Of a stretch of DNA of 28,634 nt, positions 12,025 to 21,814 are shown piece after piece. Made by a program: the position numbers and the translations under genes. This stretch comes from Apostichopus californicus (taxonomy: Eukaryota > Echinodermata > Holothuroidea > Aspidochirotida > Stichopodidae). The stretch is taken from positions 1 to 28,634 of the forward strand of contig JAIPMN010000890.1 in NCBI GenBank assembly GCA_020650975.1. Direction: 5' to 3'. How positions within the stretch are numbered: position 1 is the first letter of the stretch; the number at the start of each line of letters is the position of its first letter. Below the pieces are notes generated by a model that saw only the letters and a program-made list of their open reading frames with translations, did no database searches and was not told the DNA's origin.

Positions 12025-12493
12025 CAGTGGCGGAGCTAGGGATATTGGTCAGAGGGGCGAGAATCTAAGCGGAGCGCCACCACAGGTTGGCGCGGAGTGT
12101 ACAGAATTTTTTTTGAGTAAAGATACTCCCTAGATCGCCGGAAATGACCCTTTCCGGGCCTTGCGAATTTGCAGATAAACGAAGAATAAATAGCTGTCAT
12201 CGCCATTTGTGAAAACTCGTAGGTTTATATGGTTGTTGAAAGTACATGCGCTTGGAAATAGTTTTGTACAACGGAAGTGCAGATAAATTAAAGACCACCG
12301 TTAGAGCATTTTGTGAGAAAATTTCACCAACAAAATGTGACAAATGTCAATAGGTAGATGAGAGCGCAATAAAAAAAGTCAATAATCGCGAATAAGTAAA
12401 AAATGGTAAAAAGCTGAAAAGGGCGCCAGCAGCCCATTTGAGTCCGTCAGGGGGGGCATTCGCCCCCCTGACTATATGGACGCTCCGCCACTG
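12025..12493. mobile_element. hAT-type MITE, 469 bp, with exact 8-bp target duplication
   Basis: The ends are CAGTGGCGGAGC at 12025-12036 and its exact reverse complement at 12482-12493. An imperfect continuation of the terminal inverted repeat extends to about 38 bp. The flanks are TGTAGACA at 12017-12024 and TGTAGACA at 12494-12501, an exact 8-bp duplication, as hAT transposases produce. A GTCAGGGGGG...CCCCCCTGAC hairpin sits inside the right end (12448-12474). There is no transposase frame, so the element is non-autonomous. The clean duplication and ends suggest a recent insertion. Confidence 0.93.
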
Positions 12494-12501
12494 TGTAGAC
12501 A

Positions 12502-14327
12502 GTATTTGTAATGCATAGAAGGTAATTGCACATGGGTGGACTTATTACAAAGTGAGTCAATGAGGCAATAGAGAATTCTACAATCTATAAGATGCTCATT
12601 ATTATGATTAATTGGTTATTATAATTATTCCATCACAAGTACTAAGTACTCAAGGAACAAATTCACTGGTTTGCCATATCAATATCATGCTATGTAAAAC
12701 TTCAAATTGCCAAAAATTCAACAGTTTGCAGTACTTACTTAGTTTTGGGCAGACAAATCATTGTATCATCAACACTTATGATCACTAGAATAATCTGGGA
12801 ATTCACATTTCAGCTAGTTTGTCCAAATACTATAATATTCTGTCAATAGCTACAAATTCTGTAAAGTAACATAGTCATTTTGGGGGCATGTAAACATGCT
12901 TTTCTCAATAGACCTTGAATCAACTTTCAAAATTGTTTATACAAAATGTTTAAGACTAATTTATTCCCCTTATACATTTGACGGTTATATTTAGCCATAG
13001 AAGTATACTGTTTACTTGAATGCATTGTTCTTCGGTACTAAAAGTCTGAAGATTTTCTATTTTTCTAATTCCTATTAAAATCTATCTCATTATTTAACTT
13101 CCAACTAACTGTTCAACTTTGGAAATGTCTGGTCAGTATTAAATTGATATCCCATTGATCGGCAAAGATATCAGATTAGGAACTTGTGTAAATGTTTTGT
13201 TATAAAATATATACGTCGTCGAGAGATCTTACGGAAAGAACTTGACGAGCTGCATTAATTATAAAAGAAACCCTCAAGAATTCCTTCTGACAAACCATGT
13301 TTCTAATTTGTCTCTGTTTTATAGTCAATTACTGTCAAAGCTGTTGTGGAAGAAAATACGTCTTTGAGATTGAGCTTGCCTTGGCCTCAGTCTGAGTAAG
13401 AATGTTATCTCATTAATTGAAGATCCCATCTTCAATTTATTAAAGTTGTAAATTATGTTGGAACAAGTTTTCCTTCACTGATGGTGCAAATCCGTGCAAT
13501 GTTTGCATCCAATAGTGTACGCTGTGTACTGAATGCTGGGTGAGTTTTAAAACTGCAGAGGGTCATGCTAGTATAAGTCATGCAAGTAAGATTATATATA
13601 AAGACCAGTTACATTATACAGCATATCCGATACTATCATGGAATTTTATTGCCAAAAGCAGTTAGGTGGCAATGCAATATAATTGGGGAAAAGGGCCACA
13701 CGAGCAAAGCAGGGCCTATTGTACATCCTAAGGCTAGGCCTAACAGATAGGGCAAGGCTTCACTAGGTGTTAAAATATTCTTATTCCTTGCCCAAATAAG
13801 GCGAAAGGAATCTTTCAAACATAGCTCAAAAATGAACAGCGCAGATTAACCTTGATACTACTTGGCATGAACTACATGTACAGTAGATCCTCATTGGTTA
13901 GTACAAATAATACCAGAAAATCCTACCATTGCAAGCATAGACATTTATAACAGTTCCACATAATAAATACAAGGAAATAGAATGCAATGCAAAAATGGAC
14001 ACAGGTTTGAAAAAAATCTACTACAAACTTGTAGGCTAGTTACGTAGGTAGGTTACAATAGGTTAATTGGGATGCAGATCTTGAATGAAAACCGGTCTAT
14101 GAGACAAATGAAATAAATTAACTGTACGTAATTAGCATACATCACAGGTGGGCAAAAGGTCAAGACAAATGTCGGCCCAAAGGAAACTTTTTCGCAGTCC
14201 ACACGGTTTTTGAAACAGTATATACAGTATATAATGCAGCCTGCAGAATCTTATGGTATCATATAAATCAGAGATTTCTAAGCATACTTTGGGCATTCTG
14301 TACTTCTTGTTACTAAATTATGATAAG
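12502..14327. other. Intron 1 interior, nothing coding seen
   Basis: AT-rich intronic DNA. The 60-codon minus-strand open frame at 13636-13818 has no domain signature. Confidence 0.5.
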
Positions 14328-14359
14328 ATATTACAAGATCATAACAGATCTTGTAATAT
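14328..14359. repeat. Perfect 13-bp inverted repeat with 6-nt loop
   Basis: ATATTACAAGATC at 14328-14340, loop ATAACA, then GATCTTGTAATAT at 14347-14359. This is a strong hairpin on either strand with no obvious transposon context. Confidence 0.9.
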
Positions 14360-14480
14360 TCCGATCTCAACATTGCCAGTTCAGATATAGGGAAGTATAA
14401 CCTGGTTCAGAGTTATAGGTAAAGTAATTGATGCTGCGTCGATTCAACATGGTCACGACAAGATATATGCTTTCATAAAA

Positions 14481-14726
14481 CAGAACACGATGTAAGAAAC
14501 GGGTTAAACTCACAGTATATAAATTTCCAAACTGTTATTGTATCCAGCATTTACAGAGTTCCTTGCATAGTACTAACATTAGGCTATAAGGACCTAAGTT
14601 ACAGAACACGATGTAAGAAACTAGTTAAAGTCACGATATATACATTTCCAAACTGTTATTGTATCCAGGGTTTACAGAATTTCCTTGCATAGTACTAACA
14701 TTAGGCTATAAGGACCTAAGTTACAG
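14481..14726 (+). repeat. Tandem duplication, period 121 bp
   Basis: Copy 1 starts with CAGAACACGATGTAAGAAAC at 14481 and copy 2 with the same motif at 14602. The copies differ by scattered substitutions and share the end TAGGCTATAAGGACCTAAG. Intronic. Confidence 0.92.
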
Positions 14727-16913
14727 TAACTTAACTTGTCAGTTGTGCCAAATCTAGACTTGTCAGCTCTTGATCAAAACAGATTAAATTTCTGTGACAA
14801 CGAATGGAGATTGTGGATCATCTATGTAAGTAGTGTATCTGTTCAGTTTACTAAAGTTCTTTCCTTACTAGGTATTTCATATTTCATGATACTAACTTAC
14901 AATTCATATTTAATTGTCCTGATCATATTTCATTTGGCAAACTTTCTTTGCCAAGTACAACAAAAACATTGACTTCATCACAGTGAAAGGAAAGTCCATA
15001 GTGACATAGTCGTCGATGTGTATAGAACGGATGTGTATTAAGGAAACCATCGTTAGATCAAATTACCCGGTTAATCACAAACCACACCCAATGAACAAAC
15101 AATGTTATATACAACATGCAGGGATGGATGGCTGTCAACAGACCTTAAAGCCATTTAACGTTTTGTTTTCAGTACTATTATTAATAGGTTAATGTCCTTG
15201 CGAGGTACTTTCACTAAGTACATAATTTGTAGCATTACTTTGAAAAATGAAAGTAAAACTACCTATCTCTCCTATTCTCAGTAAGTGGTCTTCTAGCAAC
15301 TGTTTGACCAGAACAGATACTATATACCTGGACTGCTGTTGTTGTGTAAATTCAATACAGTACTATGTATACAGCATAACAACGACACAGTATACTACTA
15401 TCATTTTTCCCATAATATTATATGTACCATTAAGAGGGTGTGTACAATATGACAAGTTGACATGATCACATGACATGCCAACTTCACACTTACTGTACAC
15501 TGTGTATATAGCTCTTTCATGAATAAGCCATGAGACTATGATTTGACGTTTTCCACTGAGCCTTCTTTAAAATCTTCTCACCTTTCAAACAAATGTTCAT
15601 ATAAATTGCCTTTTCTACATACTGAACAAGGGGAGAAATACTGTGTGTTCTAACAAATAGTATTATTGAAATATTGACAATTTGAACAGTTGTTAATATA
15701 TTACTATACCTATTTTTACATGTTTGGGTAGATGAGAAAATGCATTTGAGTGGAGATAGGTAAGAAAACCTAGAAAGGTGTGAAATAAATGTTTGTCTAG
15801 ATATATATCGTCAACATAGCGGTGCAAAATTGATCCGGTATCGCATCGATCGCAAAGTTATGCTACTGTTAACAAAATGGGCAAATTTCTATACAAGTGC
15901 CAAGATGCATACTGTAGCAGTTTTTGTACACAGAACCATAGTAGTTCATAGCCTTCAAAATTGCTATGAAAATATGTTCACACTAAATAAATCCCTGCAT
16001 GAGGGAAAACAATTGAGTATACTGTAAATCAAGACAGTACAGTGACATGATTGAAAGGAACAGTTTAAATACAAAGAACACACGTTTAACATTCACAATG
16101 GGGATAGAGTCATACGATTCCTGTAGGTTTTTCCCCACTTATTCCAAAAATGAAAATGAATATTCTATAATGCTTACAACTATACTTAAACAAAACAAAC
16201 AAATGAAAAAGTCTCATTGAATAAATCATTGTTCATTCTGAAATGCAATTAAATATGATGATTTTGCAAATCTACAGCATCTGCAACAACATTGTATACA
16301 AACTTACATCAAGGTAGATTCTAAAATATTTTTTAAGAAACAATAATTTATAACTTTAACAGGGTGAGTGAAAACTGAGCATTACTAAATGGTGGCTAAT
16401 CAGTGCTATACTATTCTACAGACATCTGAAAATATGAGGAAGAAAATGGACGCATCCACCGAAAGGCACATTTTTCCTATCCTTTTTGTGCTATCATTCA
16501 GCAAAATAAATGCAGTAATATCTTCATTATGTGACGAACGGTGTAAATATCTCTGTAATTTATACAAGTTGTATCATTACTTTACTACGGACTTTTGTCA
16601 GTGTGTGTTATTACGGATTTTCGTCTTCGGACATCACACCCAAAAACTTTGAAATCCCATTGTGTACAATTGTTTGTTTGTGAAGTATGTAATGTACGTA
16701 TAGAAACAGTGCTATCTGACTGAACACTTCTATAATGCAATAAACCACACGAGGTATAAGTTTATTTTTACACCAAAGAATATTGGCATAAAGTTACACA
16801 ATTCTAATTTGTCCTTCTCTGAGCCATACAAAATAGAGAGCAACCGACTAGTGACATGGACTTCTCAACCAATCAATTGATGACTTATCTTAAATGTAAC
16901 CGAATCATGAACT
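14727..16913. other. Intron 1 interior, nothing coding seen
   Basis: AT-rich intronic DNA. Several short plus-strand open frames (14736-14972, 15247-15465, 16389-16652) lack domain patterns and look like chance. Confidence 0.5.
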
Positions 16914-17113
16914 GCTGTAAGGCACTGAGGCACAAATCACTGTTGATATATATGCCTCCTGAAACAGGTGGGCTTTTAGGAGATTCTTGAATGTTTCATA
17001 CTGACTGTTCTTACTTGTATGATGAAATGCTGTAAGGCACTGAAGCACAAATCACTGTTATATGCCTCCTGAAACAGATGAGCTTTCAGGAGGTTCTTGA
17101 ATGTTTCATACTT
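16914..17113 (+). repeat. Tandem duplication, period 115 bp
   Basis: GCTGTAAGGCACTGA starts at 16914 and again at 17029. Both copies end with GGTTCTTGAATGTTTCATAC or close variants. Copy 2 lacks the last about 30 bp. Confidence 0.9.
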
Positions 17114-17683
17114 AATGATTATTGGATTCTTCAACCTTGAACCTTTAAACCTAAAATGTGTCACAGAACTGTATTTTTTTGGTAACTAAATGAAAAAACT
17201 CTAGTGCACATGACAGAAAGGTATTTCAATATGTCAATACACGGGTTGTATACTTGTTGTGACCAGATTTTGCAGATAACAGCCAGCTGTTTGACAACAC
17301 ACTCTGTTATATATCCTCATCATAATTTAAAGCACCAAAACCTAACCAACAAAACAAGAAACAAAACAAACAACTTATTTAACTGTTGAAGCATATCTCA
17401 CAGCAAGTGCAAACTAAAGGACTGAGTAACTCTGAGTGCTTACAGTACATTGCACATATCACTTTTTCTGGTATCTGAAGGTTACAACTAAACTTCACAG
17501 AAAAACAAAGACATCGTCTTTACACTTTAACCATTAAAAGAACATTTTTGCTCTTATCACCACAAAGCTAAGGTATACCATCAGACAAACACTACCATAC
17601 CTCAAACCTTTGCGTTTGTATAGACAAATCAGTATAATTTGAAAGATATTTTGAAAGATATATTATACATAATTTGAAAGATG
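17114..17683. other. Intron 1, near exon 1 donor
   Basis: AT-rich DNA with a short ATAATTTGAAAGAT repetition at about 17633-17682 just before the SINE-like element. No exon seen. Confidence 0.5.
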
Positions 17684-17922
17684 TGGAGTGTTAGCTCAGT
17701 GGTTAACGCCGGTGCCTTCCAATCATAAGGTCCCCTGTTTGAGTCACTCCAAGATTAATGTATGTCGTCCGGTTACAGACTTGTTGACAATTGACAATTC
17801 ATAATCATGGACGTTAAATATGAATGTAAGAGACTGACTTCGGTCAGCTTGCAGCTTTGATAAGCCAAAGAGGCTTCTTTGCGAGTTCCTGCTTGCAGGA
17901 GGATCTAAAATACATACATACG
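17684..17922 (+). mobile_element. tRNA-derived SINE-like element next to tetraspanin exon 1
   Basis: The head resembles a tRNA: an A-box-like TTAGCTCAGTGGTTAACGC at 17691-17709 and a degenerate B box (TGTTTGAGTCACTCC) at about 17738-17752. A body of about 170 bp follows, with a short inverted segment (CCTGCTTGCAGG), ending in a TACA-type simple tail near 17911-17921. I could not find a clear target duplication, so the insertion is probably older than the hAT elements. It ends about 27 bp from the exon 1 splice donor and is antisense to the gene. Confidence 0.65.
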
Positions 17923-17949
17923 ATACAGTCTTGAGCAATGCATACTTAC

Positions 17950-18192
17950 CCAAAAGATGCAGTTATACAAGAAAAGGGAGTACTTGACACAGTCACTGAC
18001 TTCTGAAGGTGGACTTGGTCTATGTCGTGCAGGTTGTCTATTTCCACCACCTCCACCATGATGCATTTGTTGTGAATAGTTCTGCTGTTGAGGTGGTGGT
18101 TGTTGTTGTGAATAAGGTGGTGGATCATGAGCATAATGGGGGTTGTGTGCAGGAGGCCTATGGTCAGGGCGAGGCTTTCCCCTTTTTGCCAT
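17950..18192 (-). CDS. Tetraspanin (TspanC8-like), coding exon 1: cytoplasmic tail and first half of TM1
   Basis: This exon encodes residues 1-81 of a tetraspanin, a four-pass membrane scaffold protein. I chose the ATG at 18190-18192 because it sits in an essentially perfect Kozak context (ACCACCATGG). An in-frame ATG 24 bases upstream has a poor context. Residues 1-66 form a hydrophilic tail rich in Pro, Gln, His and Gly, with PPPY at 24-27, a Gln/Pro run at 29-37 and five glycines at 46-50. The segment EVSDCVKY (64-71) then leads into TM1, which contains Asn77, the TM1 polar residue typical of tetraspanins. Cys68 is a likely juxtamembrane palmitoylation site. The exon ends in phase 0 after a Phe-Trp pair at a consensus donor (GTAAGT, read on the minus strand). 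From memory of the family, TSPAN5/14/17 also carry EVSCC-KY before TM1, but their tails are only about 10-20 residues long, so this tail is unusually long. The family call is firm; the subfamily is less so. Confidence 0.88.
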
Positions 18193-18435
18193 GGTGGTAA
18201 AACAGTTACACCACACTCTAGAAACTAGTCAAAAGTCTGTGTATAGAAAAAAATGATTGTGACTATAGAGCATATAAGAAGTCTAAAGAGTTCAGTGTCA
18301 GGATTGTTATTACATTAGGGATTAGTGTTGGTCCTGAAAGTGAACCCTAATCCCTACATCTAACCCATAATGCAAAAGATACACAATATGCCAACATGTG
18401 TTGAATGAGACTTGAACACAAGCCACTACTAGTGA
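18193..18435 (-). promoter_or_regulatory. Probable 5' UTR / proximal upstream region of the tetraspanin
   Basis: This is the sequence directly upstream of the start codon on the minus strand. No TATA box or initiator can be assigned with confidence. It contains a 10-bp perfect inverted repeat (TAGGGATTAG at 18316-18325, CTAATCCCTA at 18347-18356) with a 21-nt loop. The regulatory role is inferred from position only. Confidence 0.35.
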
Positions 18436-18904
18436 CAGTAGCATGGACACTTCCAATTCCGGACACCTAAGCCTTAAAACACCCCAAAACTATATCTTCT
18501 GGTATAAATCACCTGAAAATATACTTGATATGGTGGGAGAAGTGTGTTATATTACGATACACGGCCAAACTTTCTTTCCTGCAAACTGTTTTCACGTTGT
18601 ATTCCAAGAAGATTCTTGTGATTGTGGAACTGGTATTTCTTTGCTAGAGTATTGCCAATTTCGGACACACAGTCCCACAGTGTGGCGCTAGTGATAAAAT
18701 TGGTGGCGCAGTTGCTCTTTCAGTAATTATAACAGACTTCATAGATCTCCGGCATTTTATTGACAAATATGTAAGTATTTACTTGCACACGGGTCATTTC
18801 GTACTTTTTGGTGAAATTTGGCTCTTCCTGTAGGTTGTCATGGTGAAATCGTGCATTTCTTAGGGGTGTCCGAAATTGGCAGTGTTCCGAAATTAGCAAT
18901 ACTG
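18436..18904. mobile_element. Inverted-repeat MITE-like element (about 469 bp)
   Basis: The left end reads CAGTAGCATGG then ACACTTCCAATTCCGGACACC. The reverse complement of the right end reads CAGTATTGC then an 11-bp insertion, then ACACTGCCAATTTCGGACACC, so the ends form an imperfect terminal inverted repeat. A further copy of the CCAATTTCGGACAC motif lies inside at about 18653. The 7-mer TACTAGT flanks both sides (18427-18433 and 18909-18915) in the same orientation, a possible but not typical target duplication. The 82-codon frame at 18443-18691 lies inside it and is not a transposase. The superfamily is undecided. Confidence 0.6.
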
Positions 18905-20808
18905 ACTATACTAGTATTACAATAGCCTTGTATAGGCCGAAAATTAGCCGAATATGAGTATGACCTAGGCTAGTCTAAATGAAAATGGCCTAAAAATTCA
19001 CTTTTGATCTTAATGTTCACAATATAATGTAAAATTTCAATGGGATTTACAACGTAACTTACCCTCTATTAAAGTGAGTTTAATGCACCCAGTAACAGAA
19101 AACAGTTAGGCGAATGCGACTGCAAATAAAATAAACACAGTCCTAAGGCTAAAGTTTCACCCTTGGCAAACTTGTAACAACGTTGCACCGTTATTAATAG
19201 TAGTTAGTCGATGTACAGGGTAGGTCTACAACTGTAGTCTGAGAATCTTGCTGAAATAATCAAAAGGCCAGTCAGATCCACTAGATCACAGCAGGTTTTT
19301 CGGTCGGTTTAGCATATTCCTTTTATGTCATTCATAAGTACTAGTATGAAGATCCTATTAAAATTCCGAAACTCGTCTTGCACAATGCAAATCGTGAGTA
19401 GACTACTACTTGCAGTATATTATAGGACTAAGCTTGTTTGCTACATACATACACGCCACTACATATAAAGTACAATATACGTACAGAAGAAAGGGTCACA
19501 GCTGATTGACTACGGACGTTTTTAATAGCCAGAATGGCGAATGCCGCATGGAATGAAATTCGTTCAGTCATGCATCACTTCTGTTGCAGGTTTTACCATG
19601 TATTTCATTCCGTAAGTGGGAGAGTGTGTATGTATGTATGTTCAGATGTTTGCAGCAAAGGTTTGCAAACAATTTATCTCAAAGATGCGTCAAATATTAT
19701 TTGGAGAGGTCAAAACGGCCTAAAACATTATGTTCGAACTTAATTACAGTGGCCGTTACGGTCCTGATATGGACTATCACTTGAGTGTAGCCATTAAACA
19801 GTGTAAAATTTCACCGGAGGAGATTTTTTACTAGCCTATAAAATACAAGACCCGTTTGTTCAAGCTTACTACATTGAAACCGGTCTACTTGTGACGTATT
19901 CTTCTCTAATGCCTCATATGGGAAGTGCTACCCTCAAGTCTTTGTTGGCAATGTCAAAGTATTGTTTTCAATATCTCAATTTAAAGACCATGCTAATAAT
20001 CTTTTCAAGTTTTTGTTGTTGTCTATAGTGAAAGTTACCATCGATTCAAAGTGTGCAGTAGGCTGGTAAAATGATCCATGTATGTTTGTTTTTTAGTCGC
20101 ATGATTGTAAACGGAGTGAGATGCCACACTAGTTCCCCTTCCTCAGAGGCTTAACATTAGTGAAAACTCTCTTCCCCGCCCTTTCCCGCCAGATTAATAA
20201 TTCAAGGATGGACTGTGTACTGTAAAACGTGTATTTGTAGGTAGCTGGTATTTCCTTGTTCAACTTAATTAGTCGAATATAGGCCTATTGCCGTTTACTT
20301 AGTAAATATCATGTACCACTGCCTAACTAAGCGGACAGCGGGGCCTATTTAGTAAATGAGTTCCAATGAGGAAACCGTTCAAAGGCAACATTGAAACTGA
20401 TAAGAAAGAAGTGATAGTCACGAACAATGGTATTGGAGGAAGTAATAGCTGTGACAAATTTAAGCCGTTATTATTGGGAGCGGAATTGATTCAAAACCGG
20501 AAATTTTCGACTGCATTGCACAACCTCTCATATAATTAGCTGTTATATAAACGTTTCCAATTAAATTTCCATAAATGTAAACATTTACATTATCTTACCC
20601 TGAAACATCCTTAACCAAAGCATATAACTTGATGGAACAGGCACATGTGTTGACGAGACTGTAGATAGGTGTATTCCATATGGTCTGCTAAGTGCTCCGT
20701 AGGCGAATAATAGAGGACTCGCGCTCTAAATAAGTGTTTTGGAATGCTGACTTGTTCCACCCAAAAATTGTTAAAAGAAAACGTAAACGCGACCCTTCTC
20801 CTAAGTAC
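18905..20808. other. Intergenic, nothing coding seen
   Basis: No gene supported. A 10-bp inverted repeat (GGAATGAAAT / ATTTCATTCC) lies at about 19550-19611. A short open frame at 19534-19743 with a fair start context was considered and not accepted. Confidence 0.45.
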
Positions 20809-21188
20809 GGACCACCCAGGGACGTAGCTTAGGCCTGATGATTGGGGGGGGGGGGGTGTAGTGGCTGAAAATCCAACTGGATGGGTTTTGAAGCCGGAAA
20901 ATTCCGACTGCTGCCTTGTACCCCCGCGCTACTCTACTCGTCAACGATACGGTCAGTGTCAGTGAGACACCCCATCTTTCGCTATTGCACTTTTGTTCCG
21001 AATGCTGATAACTTTTCGGGCACCTACTGAAAGATAGATCATTTGCAATGTGTTTTTCAATGGTTAAACTTACATTATTATTATTATTAATATTGTAACG
21101 ACGGAAAATGATTGTATGTTTGGCATGCGATGTAAAAACCGATGCATGCCTATGATATGCACATTGACATGTGGAACGCGCGCGGAGC

Positions 21189-21534
21189 GCGCGAAATATT
21201 TTGGTTATATTTTTCGGGCAAGTCGTTCCAGCCCCCCAAATCAAATTGGGCTCCTACGCATATGACGGTAGTAATCAAAATCACACGAAGTTTTGTATGG
21301 TGGAGTATAAGAATCGCGAGATACAATTTCTCAAAGTGGCAAGGAAAACGTGGTAAATATGACTGGTTAAAGGTCAATTTTGACCGAAATTTTTCAATTT
21401 TTAGGTCATTCACAATCACAGGAATATATGGATATGCCTTGATAAACTAGAGTGCGACAGTCGGAAATTTCGATTGTCGCACTCCAATTTTCTAACTATT
21501 GTCAGTTTTACCAAGTTTGGGGTGAGACACCCCC
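21189..21534 (+). repeat. 346-bp block, copy 1 (inside hAT-type element)
   Basis: Nearly identical to 21815-22163, in direct orientation. I see only a T/G change (GGATATGCC versus GGATAGGCC) and a one-base G-run difference. The open frames on both strands here are translations of the repeat. Confidence 0.95.
21450..21484. repeat. 35-nt near-perfect hairpin, copy 1
   Basis: Arms GAGTGCGACA and TGTCGCACTC are perfect over 10 bp. The stem continues through a G-T wobble and TCG/CGA to an AT-rich loop. Confidence 0.92.
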
Positions 21535-21565
21535 ACCACCCCCCCCCCCTATAGGGACGTCCCTA

Positions 21566-21814
21566 GGACCACCTTATCACTTTATCAGGTATCTGGTGAA
21601 TGAATAAAACGTACGCTAATATACTAATAATAAAAATAATAATATAAAACCCACTTTGATATGGCTAGAATTCATAAACTGGGAGGAGACCTCGGCTCTG
21701 GCAAAGCCTCTATAGTTTAGGAATCTAGGTGGCTAGAGGGCTTGTGAGTAAAACTACTCTAGTAAAGTTTACTTCTGGGGAACAGCCCCAGCCACCGGGA
21801 AGGATTTTTGTATT
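21566..21814. other. Spacer between the two repeat blocks
   Basis: Includes an AT-rich AATAATAAAAATAATAATAT stretch at about 21625-21645. A GGTGGCTAG...CCAGCCACC inverted pair (about 21728-21798) suggests a further decayed element end. Confidence 0.5.

Larger units (their letters stand above)
4954..17949 (-). other. Tetraspanin intron 1 (about 13.0 kb, phase 0)
   Basis: This intron splits TM1 between a Phe-Trp pair and Ile-Val-Gly. Its donor is GTAAGT next to 17950 and its acceptor TTTACAG next to 4953, both on the minus strand. It contains the elements listed separately: diverged tandem repeats near 8371-8790, a SINE at 10369-10665, a hAT MITE at 12025-12493, a hairpin at 14328-14359, tandem duplications at 14481-14726 and 16914-17113, and a SINE-like element at 17684-17922. 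No protein-coding exon is convincing inside it. Cryptic or nested small RNA genes cannot be excluded by eye. Confidence 0.75.
20817..21565. mobile_element. hAT-type non-autonomous element, 749 bp, with exact 8-bp target duplication
   Basis: The left end is CAGGGACGTAGC at 20817 and the right end, reverse-complemented, reads TAGGGACGTCCC. The flanks are GGACCACC at 20809-20816 and GGACCACC at 21566-21573, an exact 8-bp duplication. A G run follows the left end and a C run precedes the right end, a common style for marine hAT MITEs. No transposase is present. The right half carries a block that recurs at 21815-22163. Confidence 0.9.

Noticed and set aside
18443..18691. 82-codon plus-strand open frame
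   Set aside because: Lies inside the MITE-like element, begins within its terminal repeat and has no domain.
19534..19743. Plus-strand open frame with good ATG context and a GTAAGTG donor-like site after 26 codons
   Set aside because: No downstream exon could be joined and no domain recognised; kept only as a remark.
20801..21244. 147-codon minus-strand open frame
   Set aside because: It lies in the hAT-type element across a G run and translates the repeat; no transposase motif.
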